Shown: positions 1 through 7,449, numbered from the stretch's first letter. The stretch is DNA of 16,533 bases from CAYSYM01 sp964435115 (GCA_964435115.1 CAYSYM010000072.1:1-16533); one strand, 5' to 3'. Translations and numbers: made by a program. Notes: generated by a model not told the origin, from the sequence alone.

Positions 1-134
1 TAAAAGCAGAAATGGGATTAATTCGCTCTCTTAATTATGAATGGTGGAGAATACCAGGTTCTAATTACTTTAAAATGGGTTACGATTTTCTTAACTTTCA
101 TGGCGGTGTTTCATTGATTTATCAGCTATACTAA
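1..134 (+). CDS. C-terminal end of a probable outer-membrane beta-barrel protein (partial)
   Basis: An open frame enters from the left edge (codons in phase with position 3) and stops at TAA 132-134, giving about 43 residues. The tail has alternating polar and hydrophobic/aromatic residues (NYFKMGYDFLNF) and ends in GVSLIYQLY, a terminal aromatic residue as in the last strand of outer-membrane beta-barrels, recognised by the Bam machinery. I do not recognise the family from so short a piece; another surface or export protein of the polysaccharide locus would fit, but so would an unrelated neighbour. It is followed by a gap containing a possible terminator and a promoter for the next gene, so it may not be co-transcribed with it. 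Confidence is high that this is coding, low on function. Confidence 0.55.
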   Translation, partial: KAEMGLIRSLNYEWWRIPGSNYFKMGYDFLNFHGGVSLIYQLY

Positions 135-143
135 GAGCTGTAA

Positions 144-176
144 TATGAGTTATATGTTTATTCTCATACTTTTTAA
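144..176 (+). terminator. Possible weak Rho-independent terminator
   Basis: A perfect 6-base inverted repeat, TATGAG (144-149) and CTCATA (163-168), with a 13-base loop is followed by CTTTTTAAAA. It lies 10 bases after the stop codon of the partial left-edge gene. The stem is short and has only two G/C pairs, so it could be chance in AT-rich DNA. Confidence 0.3.
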
Positions 177-284
177 AAAAGCAGCAAAAAAATCAAGCCT
201 TCATAAAAACTTTTTTTTTATTTAAAAGTACTTTGAATTTGCTTCATAGATGATGGAAATATTTTTAAAATATACCCATTAAAA

Positions 285-315
285 TTTGTCTTTCTTTATA
301 TTTGTTTTATATTTG
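285..315 (+). promoter_or_regulatory. Bacteroidetes-type promoter for the phosphoglycosyltransferase gene
   Basis: TTTG at 285-288 is separated by exactly 19 bases from TATATTTG at 308-315. This is a full match to the Bacteroidetes housekeeping promoter consensus TTTG-N19-TAnnTTTG. Transcription would start a few bases after 315, leaving an untranslated leader of about 55-60 bases before the ATG at 379. A second TATATTTG at 297-304 lacks a correctly spaced TTTG. The match is seen directly; activity is inferred. Confidence 0.65.
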
Positions 316-378
316 CAATATCCCCCGAGGCGTAGAGAATGATTTTTTGAAAACCAAGCTAAATAAAATATTCTTAAT

Positions 379-1416
379 ATGGGGGAAAATGCCTACTATA
401 TAACCAACAATAATCACGCTGCATCAATTCAATTAAACACTTATCCAAGAAAAGCATCCTTACTATCACTAACAAATTTTAAATCGAATAAATCGGGATG
501 TTTAATTGTGAATCCGGCTCATTTAACCGAAAAATTATTATCTGAAAAAAAATTCATTAAATATTATAATCCTTCCTATTTACATGGAGGACAGATGAGT
601 GAATTCGAGTTGCAGAACATCAATACGCAAAGAAATTATCATATTATTTTAATAGATACACATCCTTCCTACATACTCACTTATGAAGATTTATTGTTTA
701 TTAATTCTTTAAAAGCAAGAGGAAAAAAAGTGTATAGCGTTACTTCTTTTTTCGAACACTTTTCAGGAAAACTACCTTTGCTCTATTTATCAGAGCAATA
801 TATGCCGCAAGAAGTATTATTAAATCTTGAAGCCAAACAAAATTTTTTGTTATTGAAAAGGGTTACCGATTTGCTTGTTGCGGTTTTATTAATTCCTATT
901 GCATTACCTATTGCTTTAATTGCAATGGGCTTAACCGTACTTACTTCAAAAGGGCCCTGTTTGTTTAAACAAAAAAGAATTGGGAAGGGGGGTAAAATAT
1001 TTACCTTGTATAAAATTCGTACAATGGTGCACAAGCCCGGTGGCCATACAAAACACACTGTACACAATGACGATAGGGTTACTTGGCTGGGTAAAATTTT
1101 ACGAAAAACTAAAATTGATGAATTGCCTCAGTTATGGAATATGCTAATAGGTGATATGAGTTTAATTGGCCCCAGGCCGGAGAGAGATGATATTGTATCG
1201 GTATTGTTAGGGGAGAGTCCTTATTATCATTTAAGGCATATTATTAGGCCGGGATTATCTGGATGGGCACAAGTGCATAATCCTAAAGCCACACCGGAAG
1301 AAAGCTTCGAAAAATTGGAGTACGATTTATATTATATAAAAAATATGTCTTTTTTAATCGAACTAAAAATAATCATCAAAACAATAAAAGTGATTGTTAC
1401 TTTCAACAGCTTTTAA
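379..1416 (+). CDS. Polyprenyl-phosphate sugar phosphotransferase (initiating enzyme)
   Basis: This 345-residue protein belongs to the bacterial sugar transferase family (WcaJ/WbaP/PglC type), which moves a sugar-1-phosphate from a nucleotide sugar to undecaprenyl phosphate at the inner membrane and so starts each repeat unit. Seen in order: a soluble N-terminal part (about 1-155) whose end (LKARGKKVYSVTSFFEHFSGK, starting near residue 111) resembles the Rossmann-like domain of long family members; one hydrophobic membrane segment at about 163-188; the core motif KIRTM near 212; the catalytic Asp-Glu pair D247-E248 in IDELPQ; SLIGPRPER (261-269); and PGLSGWAQV (291-299). The four-helix N-terminal bundle of WcaJ/WbaP is absent, so this is an intermediate-length form. 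The ATG at 379 has an A-rich upstream region. It is the only complete plus-strand gene and faces the operon. The sugar it transfers cannot be read from the sequence. Confidence 0.93.
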   Translation: MGENAYYITNNNHAASIQLNTYPRKASLLSLTNFKSNKSGCLIVNPAHLTEKLLSEKKFIKYYNPSYLHGGQMSEFELQNINTQRNYHIILIDTHPSYILTYEDLLFINSLKARGKKVYSVTSFFEHFSGKLPLLYLSEQYMPQEVLLNLEAKQNFLLLKRVTDLLVAVLLIPIALPIALIAMGLTVLTSKGPCLFKQKRIGKGGKIFTLYKIRTMVHKPGGHTKHTVHNDDRVTWLGKILRKTKIDELPQLWNMLIGDMSLIGPRPERDDIVSVLLGESPYYHLRHIIRPGLSGWAQVHNPKATPEESFEKLEYDLYYIKNMSFLIELKIIIKTIKVIVTFNSF

Positions 1417-1453
1417 AAAGTGGAGGAATGTGTTCTAACCATAATGCCTTAAA

Positions 1454-1522
1454 CACTACAACATTCGTTTTACAATACTTGATAAAGTAGGAAAGCCTAC
1501 AGTTGGGCAGTGGTTAATTTTT
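1454..1522. terminator. Possible hairpin between convergent genes
   Basis: The 104 bases between the convergent phosphoglycosyltransferase and wzi genes hold a perfect short hairpin, GTAGG (1487-1491), loop AAAG, CCTAC (1496-1500). It can be nested in an imperfect outer pairing of CACTACAAC (1454-1462) with GTTGGGCAGTG (1502-1512). AATTTTTA follows on the plus strand. It could end transcription from the plus-strand gene, but the pairing is imperfect and the T tract overlaps the wzi stop codon. Confidence 0.28.
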
Positions 1523-3155
1523 AAAATCTATATACTGTATTAATTTTTAAATGCCAATTACCGGTGTAAGCAGTTGTGGCATTAATATCGCCTGGAGCAT
1601 ACGTATTTAAAAGCCAATGAGCGTTTTTAGAAAGAATATAATCTACACTAAAATTTATCAATATTTTTTTATTTTTTCCATATAAAGTATTACCATTAAT
1701 TCCAATTATATAGTCAGTCCATTTTCGATTATCAACTGTATTGTAAAATATTTCATTATAAAAATCATTATTTCTTTCAATTTGTATCAACTCTATGCCT
1801 AACCAATTCGACTGTTTTATCCACTGCAAAGTAAAATTTCTACTATTACTGCCCGGCCCAATACTTGCACCCAATACTTTTCCGTTATTAGTCCATCCCC
1901 GAGTTACTTGATAATTTAAATACCATGGCCCCGAATCTCTCACTAAATAATCTGCCGGTTGTTGTTCTTGTGTAACTTCAATACCCAACTTCAAATACTG
2001 CTGCATAGGCAAAGTATATAGCTTTTGTAGCCCAACTATAAAAGCACGAGAGTGATTGGGTGTCATCAAAAAATCTCTTATGTTATAAGAAGCATCCTCT
2101 CGTCCATATTCGCCATATATTTCAAAACCAGACTTTGGCAGAACATACCTAAAAAATACAGAAGCAATTTGATCACGATATAAAGAATCATCAATAACCT
2201 TATCTTTCGAACGAAATAAATTACCAAATACAGGAAAGTAATCGTGGTATTTTTGGGCAGTTACTTGAAATTGATTAAATGCACGAATGAATCCTACATA
2301 CAATCCTTTGAAATGAAATGGCTGATAACTGATTACCAACCCATTTAAGTATCCTTTAGCAATAGTTGCAGAAGAGCTTTCGGTTATCCCTGAAATCAAT
2401 TGCCATTCAAAATTCCCAATGGAAGTATGTATTGGCTTAGCTGTATGGAAAGATGCATGTAAAAATCCGGGAGCATTATTACTCATAATTAAGCTATTGT
2501 AAATACCCGGTCCCCACCAAATATTTTCATTAGATACGGCTACTGCTAAATGCCTGTATTCCAAGCTTATTGAAGATTGCCCCCAACCTATTTTTTTATA
2601 GCTACCACCCGGGTATAACTCAGGATTATCTGTAAAATGTTTTAATGCATAATATCTACTACCCACTGATGTATTAATAAATTTAGTTGCCAGTGTATCA
2701 AAATTGTTATTTTGTGCCCATACCATTTCTGGGTTTAGTTGAACATGTAATGGACCATAATGGGCTTTAAACCCAACAGAAGCATATACTTGGTACCCTC
2801 TTGCAGCAATCATAAAACCATCATTTGTAGCATAGGGATAATTGGTATTATATTGTTGCGATACAACCAATGGTGTGAAAGAAAAAAATAAATTTTTATT
2901 ACGATTATCTTCTTCGGATGATTGATAGAAATTTAAAATATTTTTTTTATTTTTATCCTGAACCAACTTTTTATTGGATAGTACCACCGGTTGAATTGTA
3001 TTACTCATAGTTACATAACCAGAATCGGTAAGTTGCTTAACCCTGATTATTTCTTGTTCAATAGACAGGTTAATTGTTTGAGCTAAAACATTATTATACA
3101 TACTACATAACAAGTAGCCAACTACCACAACAAAATAATATTTACATTTAACCAT
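1521..3155 (-). CDS. wzi: Wzi-family capsule assembly outer-membrane protein
   Basis: A 544-residue protein starting at the ATG at 3155. The frame extends to a TTG at 3173, but the ATG gives a clean signal peptide: basic MVKCK, a hydrophobic stretch YFVVVVGYLLC, and a probable cut after NNVLA. The mature part has the pattern of a large outer-membrane beta-barrel: many tyrosine/tryptophan-rich strands, segments such as NENIWWGPGIYNSLIMSN that resemble the Wzi/capsule assembly family, and a final strand ending VYRF with a terminal phenylalanine. In E. coli, Wzi anchors capsule polysaccharide at the outer surface; Bacteroidetes members are longer and are often found in polysaccharide loci. It is the last gene of the minus-strand cluster and is set apart from the previous gene by 315 bases, so it may also have its own promoter, though I found no full consensus match there. 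Confidence 0.85.
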   Translation of the reverse strand: MVKCKYYFVVVVGYLLCSMYNNVLAQTINLSIEQEIIRVKQLTDSGYVTMSNTIQPVVLSNKKLVQDKNKKNILNFYQSSEEDNRNKNLFFSFTPLVVSQQYNTNYPYATNDGFMIAARGYQVYASVGFKAHYGPLHVQLNPEMVWAQNNNFDTLATKFINTSVGSRYYALKHFTDNPELYPGGSYKKIGWGQSSISLEYRHLAVAVSNENIWWGPGIYNSLIMSNNAPGFLHASFHTAKPIHTSIGNFEWQLISGITESSSATIAKGYLNGLVISYQPFHFKGLYVGFIRAFNQFQVTAQKYHDYFPVFGNLFRSKDKVIDDSLYRDQIASVFFRYVLPKSGFEIYGEYGREDASYNIRDFLMTPNHSRAFIVGLQKLYTLPMQQYLKLGIEVTQEQQPADYLVRDSGPWYLNYQVTRGWTNNGKVLGASIGPGSNSRNFTLQWIKQSNWLGIELIQIERNNDFYNEIFYNTVDNRKWTDYIIGINGNTLYGKNKKILINFSVDYILSKNAHWLLNTYAPGDINATTAYTGNWHLKINTVYRF

Positions 3156-3470
3156 GCGATTAGCTATGCCCAATTAACTTGGTAAAAAAAATACCCGTAT
3201 TTATTGCTCCCTGCAAAAAGAAAAATGTTGTTATAGAATGACGAAAAGCAAATCAATAGGGATCTGCTTTCACTTTAAACTAAATAAGTAAAATACAACA
3301 AGTCAAATGCTATAATATAGGATTTAGATTTTAAAAAATAAAGCATTCGTTATTAGTTTTTCCTCCTTAATAAAAAGGCAAACTAACAATTTATATATTG
3401 ATGCATATTGAATATATTAAATAACTTCATCTGTTTTAGACCATTATGTCATTTGAGAATACATCACTAA
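3156..3470. other. 315-base intergenic region between the WbuB-like GT4 and wzi
   Basis: This is the longest gap in the minus-strand cluster. It contains an inverted repeat at 3353-3386 (listed separately). On the minus strand, AAGGAGG (3368-3362) is followed 15 bases later by an ATG (3346) opening a 23-codon frame that stops at 3275; it would encode a hydrophobic, tyrosine-rich peptide (MLYFLKSKSYIIAFDLLYF..). The spacing is too long for a usual ribosome site and Bacteroidetes rarely rely on one, so I do not call it a gene. No full TTTG-N19-TAnnTTTG promoter was found for wzi. Confidence 0.5.
3353..3386 (-). repeat. Two-part inverted repeat (RNA hairpin candidate)
   Basis: TTAGTTT (3353-3359) pairs perfectly with AAACTAA (3380-3386), seven pairs. 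Inside it CCTT (3365-3368) pairs with AAGG (3375-3378) around a six-base loop. In the minus-strand RNA this places AAGGAGG on the 3' side of the inner stem. No T tract follows, so it is not a typical intrinsic terminator. It could act as an attenuating or processing structure before wzi. Confidence 0.4.
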
Positions 3471-4712
3471 TTAGCCTAATAGTATACTTTTTATTAAACT
3501 ATTATATTTACTTGCTGAGATACTTATATCATAATTTTGCAAAAAAACATTGTACGCATTTTGTGCCATATTATTAAGCTCGGATTCATTATTCAACATT
3601 TGAATTATCAGTTCGGATAAAGTTTGAGTAGAGCCATCTTCCCATATTAATCCACAGTTATGTTTTTTTAACATTTTTGCAATTTCCGATTGCGAATCTA
3701 ACAAACCAATTATAGGAACTTTCGCAGCCATTATACCGTAAGCTTTACTCGGTACCGATAACCCGGTAAACTCCTTTTCCAAACAAACAAATGCTATATC
3801 AGCTGAGGATAAAGTATGTGAAATTATTTCAATAGGCTGATAAGGTAATTGTAATATATTATTAAGCCCATTTTGCTCCTTGAAATCTGAAATTTTCTTT
3901 TTCTTGGCACCACTTCCTATAAAGATAAAAATAATATTCTCTTCATCTTTTAAAACTTTAGCTGCCTCCAATATAGGTTCTATATTATGTGTTCTACCCA
4001 TATTACCAGAATACAGCAATATCTTTTTTTTCTGCAAATTATATTTTTTTATAAACGTATTTTCATCTTTTCTAATAGGTGTAACTGTATTCTTATCCGA
4101 CCAATTATGAATTAAGCTAAGTTTATTTTCATCGGCGATTTTCATGCTTTTTCTAACTAGTTCAGCCATATCCACACCAATAACTACAACTTTCTCGGCA
4201 GCATTATAAACTCTTACGTTTAGCCATCTAAAAAAAATTGCAATAAATCTAAATTCTTTTATTATACCAAGTTTAACTGCAATATCAGGATAAACGTCAT
4301 ATACAATGATTATATATGGCTTTCTAAACAACTTTTTTATAAGATAAGGTATTATTGATACAATAGGAGGATTTGTTGTACAAATAATTATATCATATCT
4401 ATTTCTTTGAATTATAGCATAGTTCAATGTTTTTATAAAAAAAAGTAAACTAAACAGAACCCTGCTACTAATAGAGCCATGTTGTTTCCCAATATTACTT
4501 ACTCGCTTAATTTTTACAGCTTTATATTCATCATTTGATTTAATACTATCTTGAAAATATTCCTCTTTAGCAGGTTCAGCACAAAAAACATTGATTTGGA
4601 TTGAAGTATCAAGTTCTACCATCTTAGTAGTCAACTCCGTCATGTGCAATCCTGTAGAAACCATCTCAGGATAATAATGTTGACATAATAATAAAATTTT
4701 TGTCTTATTCAT
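3471..4712 (-). CDS. wbuB: GT4 glycosyltransferase, WbuB/WcaI-like
   Basis: A 413-residue GT-B fold glycosyltransferase. It opens with the Rossmann start KILLLCQHYYPE (5-16) and GLH (21-23). It also shows TTNPP (112-116), YDVYPD (138-143), the start of the donor domain at YSGNMG (234-239), FIGSG near 265, and EFTGLSVPSKAYGIMAA (314-330), a pattern typical of the WbuB/WcaI group of family GT4 in place of the strict E-x7-E. E. coli WbuB is associated with transfer of L-FucNAc. That fits the L-hexosamine pathway encoded further upstream in this operon (11825-15397), but donor specificity is inferred, not seen. The enzyme should act at the cytoplasmic face of the inner membrane on the lipid-linked unit. 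It begins 5 bases after the Nudix gene ends, so co-expression is likely. Confidence 0.85.
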   Translation of the reverse strand: MNKTKILLLCQHYYPEMVSTGLHMTELTTKMVELDTSIQINVFCAEPAKEEYFQDSIKSNDEYKAVKIKRVSNIGKQHGSISSRVLFSLLFFIKTLNYAIIQRNRYDIIICTTNPPIVSIIPYLIKKLFRKPYIIIVYDVYPDIAVKLGIIKEFRFIAIFFRWLNVRVYNAAEKVVVIGVDMAELVRKSMKIADENKLSLIHNWSDKNTVTPIRKDENTFIKKYNLQKKKILLYSGNMGRTHNIEPILEAAKVLKDEENIIFIFIGSGAKKKKISDFKEQNGLNNILQLPYQPIEIISHTLSSADIAFVCLEKEFTGLSVPSKAYGIMAAKVPIIGLLDSQSEIAKMLKKHNCGLIWEDGSTQTLSELIIQMLNNESELNNMAQNAYNVFLQNYDISISASKYNSLIKSILLG

Positions 4713-4717
4713 TACAA

Positions 4718-5281
4718 TTATCTTATTGCAAGAATTTCCAGTTTAATCAAAGCCCTTATTATAGTAGATAGTTGCATTGATTGAACGAATTTATTTTCTT
4801 TAACCATATTTATAAACTCATCCATAGGCACCAAAAAAACGTCTATATCTTCAGCAATATCTAATTCCTGATTAGGGTCAAATTCGCCTCCCGTTGCCAA
4901 AAACATCCGCATCATGTTTGTGTTAGTAGTTGGATTAGGTGATATTTCACCTAAATATTCTACTTTTTCAAACCTATATCCTGTTTCTTCCAGCAATTCT
5001 CTTCGCATAGCAATTTCTAAAGAAGCATCTGTTTTATCCACACAGCCTCCAGGTAATTCAATACACACTCTTCCAATACCAGGCCGATATACTCGTTCTA
5101 ATATAACATGATTGTCTTTTGTTAAAGCAACAGCCGTTGCAAAATCCGGATAATGGAATATATAAAAAGGCTCGATAACAGATCCGTCTATTCTTTTGTA
5201 AGAATTATTATCAACATTAATCCACTTATCTTTAAAAAGATTCACAGAGGATATTAATTCCCATTCTAATTTTCTTGTCAT
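4718..5281 (-). CDS. Nudix hydrolase, ADP-ribose/nucleotide-sugar pyrophosphatase type
   Basis: This 187-residue protein has a Nudix signature at residues 78-102: ELPGG leads into the box, and RELLEETGY (94-102) supplies the metal-binding glutamates E95, E98 and E99. Compared with the standard G-x5-E-x7-RE spacing, one extra residue lies before the RE and the first glutamate is an aspartate (D85); this is a small deviation. Overall layout (N-terminal strand domain, PFYIFHYPDFATAVAL, then the box, then SPNPTTN) matches the ADP-ribose pyrophosphatase group, dimeric enzymes that split ADP-ribose or nucleotide sugars into phosphates. It sits 9 bases after the GDP-mannose epimerase gene and 5 before a GT4, which suggests a role in nucleotide-sugar turnover in this pathway. 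The substrate is unknown. Confidence 0.85.
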   Translation of the reverse strand: MTRKLEWELISSVNLFKDKWINVDNNSYKRIDGSVIEPFYIFHYPDFATAVALTKDNHVILERVYRPGIGRVCIELPGGCVDKTDASLEIAMRRELLEETGYRFEKVEYLGEISPNPTTNTNMMRMFLATGGEFDPNQELDIAEDIDVFLVPMDEFINMVKENKFVQSMQLSTIIRALIKLEILAIR

Positions 5282-5290
5282 GAAAAAATA

Positions 5291-6259
5291 TTATTTTGAC
5301 AGTCTTTTCACTTCATCATTTATCCAATAAAAAGTTTTTCCCATTCCTTCTCTTAATGCTTTTGAAGGAGCCCATCCTAATTTTGCTTTAATCAAATGGT
5401 TATCCGAATTTCTGCCTCTCACACCTACAGGGCCTGGAATATTTTTGATATTTATTTTCTTGCCGGCAATATCCGCTACCATCAGAGCCAAGTTATTAAT
5501 ACTAATCATTTCTTCTGAACCTATGTTTACAGGACCAATAAAATCTGAATCCATCAATCTCCTAACACCTTCCAAACATTCATCCACATATAAAAAAGAT
5601 CGGGTTTGCAATCCATCACCCCATACTTCAATAGTTCCTCCATCGGGTGTTTCTGCTACTTTCCTACACATGGCTGCAGGAGCTTTTTCTTTTCCTCCCT
5701 TCCATGTACCCTCAATACCAAAAATATTATGAAACCTTGCCACCCTAACATTTAATCCATAGTTTCTATGAAATGCAAAATATAATCGTTCACTAAATAA
5801 TTTCTCCCAGCCATATTCACTATCAGGCTCTGCCGGATATGCTGAATCTTCAGAACACTTAGGATTATCAGGATCTTCCTGATTATATGCAGGATACATG
5901 CATGCTGAAGAAGAATAAAATATTTTCTTTACTCCTACATCTGTAGCTCTTTTAGCTACGTTAATATTAATGGCGCCTGAATTGTGCATTACGTTGGCAT
6001 CATTTTCTCCACCAAAAAGATAACCCGCTCCACCCATATCTGCTGCCAATTGATAAACTTCATTAAAAGGTTGATCAATTACTTGATCTACTATTTTAGG
6101 ATCAGTTAAATCACCAATAATAAAATCATCGGCTGGTAGTTGTGCATACTCGTGATGTTTCAAATCTATACCACGAACCCAAAAGCCTTCATCCTTTAAT
6201 TTTTTTACTAAGTGCCCGCCGATAAATCCACCAGCACCACATACTAAAGCTGTTTTCAT
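5291..6259 (-). CDS. gme: GDP-mannose 3,5-epimerase (plant GME-like SDR)
   Basis: A 322-residue extended short-chain dehydrogenase. From memory of plant GDP-mannose 3',5'-epimerase, the match runs over the whole length: GAGGFIGGH (8-16, NAD-binding), LAADMGGAGY (71-80), YSSSACMYP (115-123), AEPDSEYGWEKL (143-154), RFHNIFG, GTWKGGKEKAPAA (184-196), WGDGLQTRSF (213-222), VNIGSEEM, IPGPVGVRGRNSDN (274-287) and LGWAP. The plant catalytic residues as I recall them (C145, Y174, K178, K217, R306) fall at a constant offset of 25 on C120, Y149, K153, K192 and R281, all present. The reaction converts GDP-D-mannose to GDP-L-galactose, and to some GDP-L-gulose. It is 6 bases after the GT4 gene and 9 before the Nudix gene. 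No GDP-mannose synthesis genes are in the window, so supply must come from elsewhere. A related epimerase of altered specificity is the main alternative. Confidence 0.88.
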   Translation of the reverse strand: MKTALVCGAGGFIGGHLVKKLKDEGFWVRGIDLKHHEYAQLPADDFIIGDLTDPKIVDQVIDQPFNEVYQLAADMGGAGYLFGGENDANVMHNSGAININVAKRATDVGVKKIFYSSSACMYPAYNQEDPDNPKCSEDSAYPAEPDSEYGWEKLFSERLYFAFHRNYGLNVRVARFHNIFGIEGTWKGGKEKAPAAMCRKVAETPDGGTIEVWGDGLQTRSFLYVDECLEGVRRLMDSDFIGPVNIGSEEMISINNLALMVADIAGKKINIKNIPGPVGVRGRNSDNHLIKAKLGWAPSKALREGMGKTFYWINDEVKRLSK

Positions 6260-6265
6260 AATTAT

Positions 6266-7321
6266 CTATTTTAAAATTTGTTCATAAAAACTAAAAGTCT
6301 CTTCCGCAGTATTTTTCCATGAAAATTTGCTTGCAACTTCCATACCCAAAAATTGATACTTGTGCCGATTATTTTTTACCTCCAAGATTGCAGAAATATA
6401 ATCATCTAAGTTTAATTTATCAATTAACAAACAGGCTCCATTTGAAATTTCTTTAATTGAAGGGATGTCTCTAGCAATCACAGGACATCCACATTTCATT
6501 GCCTCTATAGCTGGAATTCCAAAACCTTCATAACTAGAAGGATATATTAATGCTGTTGCTTGATTATATAATTCATTTAACAACTCTAAAGATGCGTTAG
6601 GGAATGCCTTAAACCGATTACCAATCTTATTTTTTAATTTAATTTCTTCTTCACTTTTCAGTGATTCGCCTACAATGTAAAGATCATAATCCTTAAGCTT
6701 TTCCAATACTCTTATAGTAAAATCAAAATTTTTATAATTTACTCTTGACCCGACAAATAAAATAAAATTATTGTCCTTTTTTTCATAATATAAATTTTCT
6801 ATATATCCAAATTTTTTAGATACTCCATTATAAATGACTTTTATGCACTTTTCATCTAATTCAGGGTATAAGTTCAATAAATCATATTTAGTGCTATTCG
6901 AGATTACAATAATCCCGTCTGAATTTAAAATAGCATTTTTCTTCATTCTAATATTCAAATTATAAAAACTGGGGTATAATTTCTCTTGAATAAAATCATG
7001 AACTGTAGTAATGTTAAAAGCGTTTTTAGATTTACTTATTCGGTAATAACTAGAATGGAAAATAAAATTAGAACCAAAATTAAGATTTACAGGAAAAATT
7101 CTATTAATCAATGAAACTTTATAATTGAAAATTAAATTCTCAGGCAAATTCAAAGATTTTCGAAAAAAATTATTCTCAGAAACTTTCTTATCCTCCATAA
7201 AAAAGATTTCTTTATTAAATAAATTATTCTGAATTAAATAATTCTCTATTAATTCTTTCCAATAAACAGAAACACCTCCACTTCTCTGTAAAGCAAAAAT
7301 AATATTATCCAATAATATCAT
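6266..7321 (-). CDS. GT4 family glycosyltransferase
   Basis: A 351-residue GT-B glycosyltransferase of family GT4. Seen: N-terminal RSGGVSVYW (13-21), the glycine-rich acceptor-side loop; TTVHDF (105-110); IVISNSTKYDLL near 138-149; KVIYNGV (161-167); start of the donor domain at FVGSRVNYKN (189-198); and the E-x7-E motif EGFGIPAIE with glutamates E265 and E273, typical of retaining GT4 enzymes. It has no membrane segment and should work peripherally at the cytoplasmic face, adding one sugar to the lipid-linked repeat unit. The start is an ATG at 7321, after a 128-base gap behind wzy. The gene is very AT-rich compared with the neighbouring epimerase gene, as is common for strain-specific glycosyltransferases. 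Donor and acceptor are unknown. Confidence 0.9.
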   Translation of the reverse strand: MILLDNIIFALQRSGGVSVYWKELIENYLIQNNLFNKEIFFMEDKKVSENNFFRKSLNLPENLIFNYKVSLINRIFPVNLNFGSNFIFHSSYYRISKSKNAFNITTVHDFIQEKLYPSFYNLNIRMKKNAILNSDGIIVISNSTKYDLLNLYPELDEKCIKVIYNGVSKKFGYIENLYYEKKDNNFILFVGSRVNYKNFDFTIRVLEKLKDYDLYIVGESLKSEEEIKLKNKIGNRFKAFPNASLELLNELYNQATALIYPSSYEGFGIPAIEAMKCGCPVIARDIPSIKEISNGACLLIDKLNLDDYISAILEVKNNRHKYQFLGMEVASKFSWKNTAEETFSFYEQILK

Positions 7322-7401
7322 TCTTCATTTATTAAAACTTAACATAAGTGCTATTTGTAACTAAGATATTGGATATTTTAAACTAAACAAATCAACTAAT
7401 T

Positions 7402-7430
7402 ATTAATTAAAATTCATTATTTTAATCAAT
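7402..7430. repeat. AT-only hairpin downstream of wzy
   Basis: ATTAAAAT (7406-7413) and ATTTTAAT (7419-7426) form a perfect 8-pair stem around a five-base loop. Three further pairs (7402-7404 with 7428-7430) follow after one mismatch. It lies in the 128-base gap between wzy and the next GT4 gene. Because it has no G/C pair, chance is a serious alternative. No clear promoter was found in this gap. Confidence 0.25.
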
Positions 7431-7449
7431 AACCTAAATTCGCTTATTA

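Noticed and set aside
135..378. Invertible promoter or site-specific recombination site upstream of the phosphoglycosyltransferase
   Set aside because: No matching inverted repeats flank the promoter and no recombinase gene is present in the window.
783..1067. Minus-strand open frame opposite the phosphoglycosyltransferase gene
   Set aside because: It overlaps the conserved catalytic part of the enzyme, has no recognisable motif, and is best explained as a shadow frame.
1454..1512. Resemblance to an integron attC site (CACTACAAC ... GTTGGGC around a hairpin)
   Set aside because: The 5' core does not fit RYYYAAC, the inner pairing is not attC-like, and there is no integrase or cassette structure nearby.
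3275..3346. 23-codon minus-strand open frame with AAGGAGG upstream
   Set aside because: Not annotated as a gene because the spacing to the ATG is 15 bases and Bacteroidetes seldom depend on such sites; reported only as a point to check.
5445..5732. Plus-strand open frame of 95 codons opposite the GDP-mannose epimerase gene
   Set aside because: It is antisense to a strongly conserved protein and has no own motif or start context.
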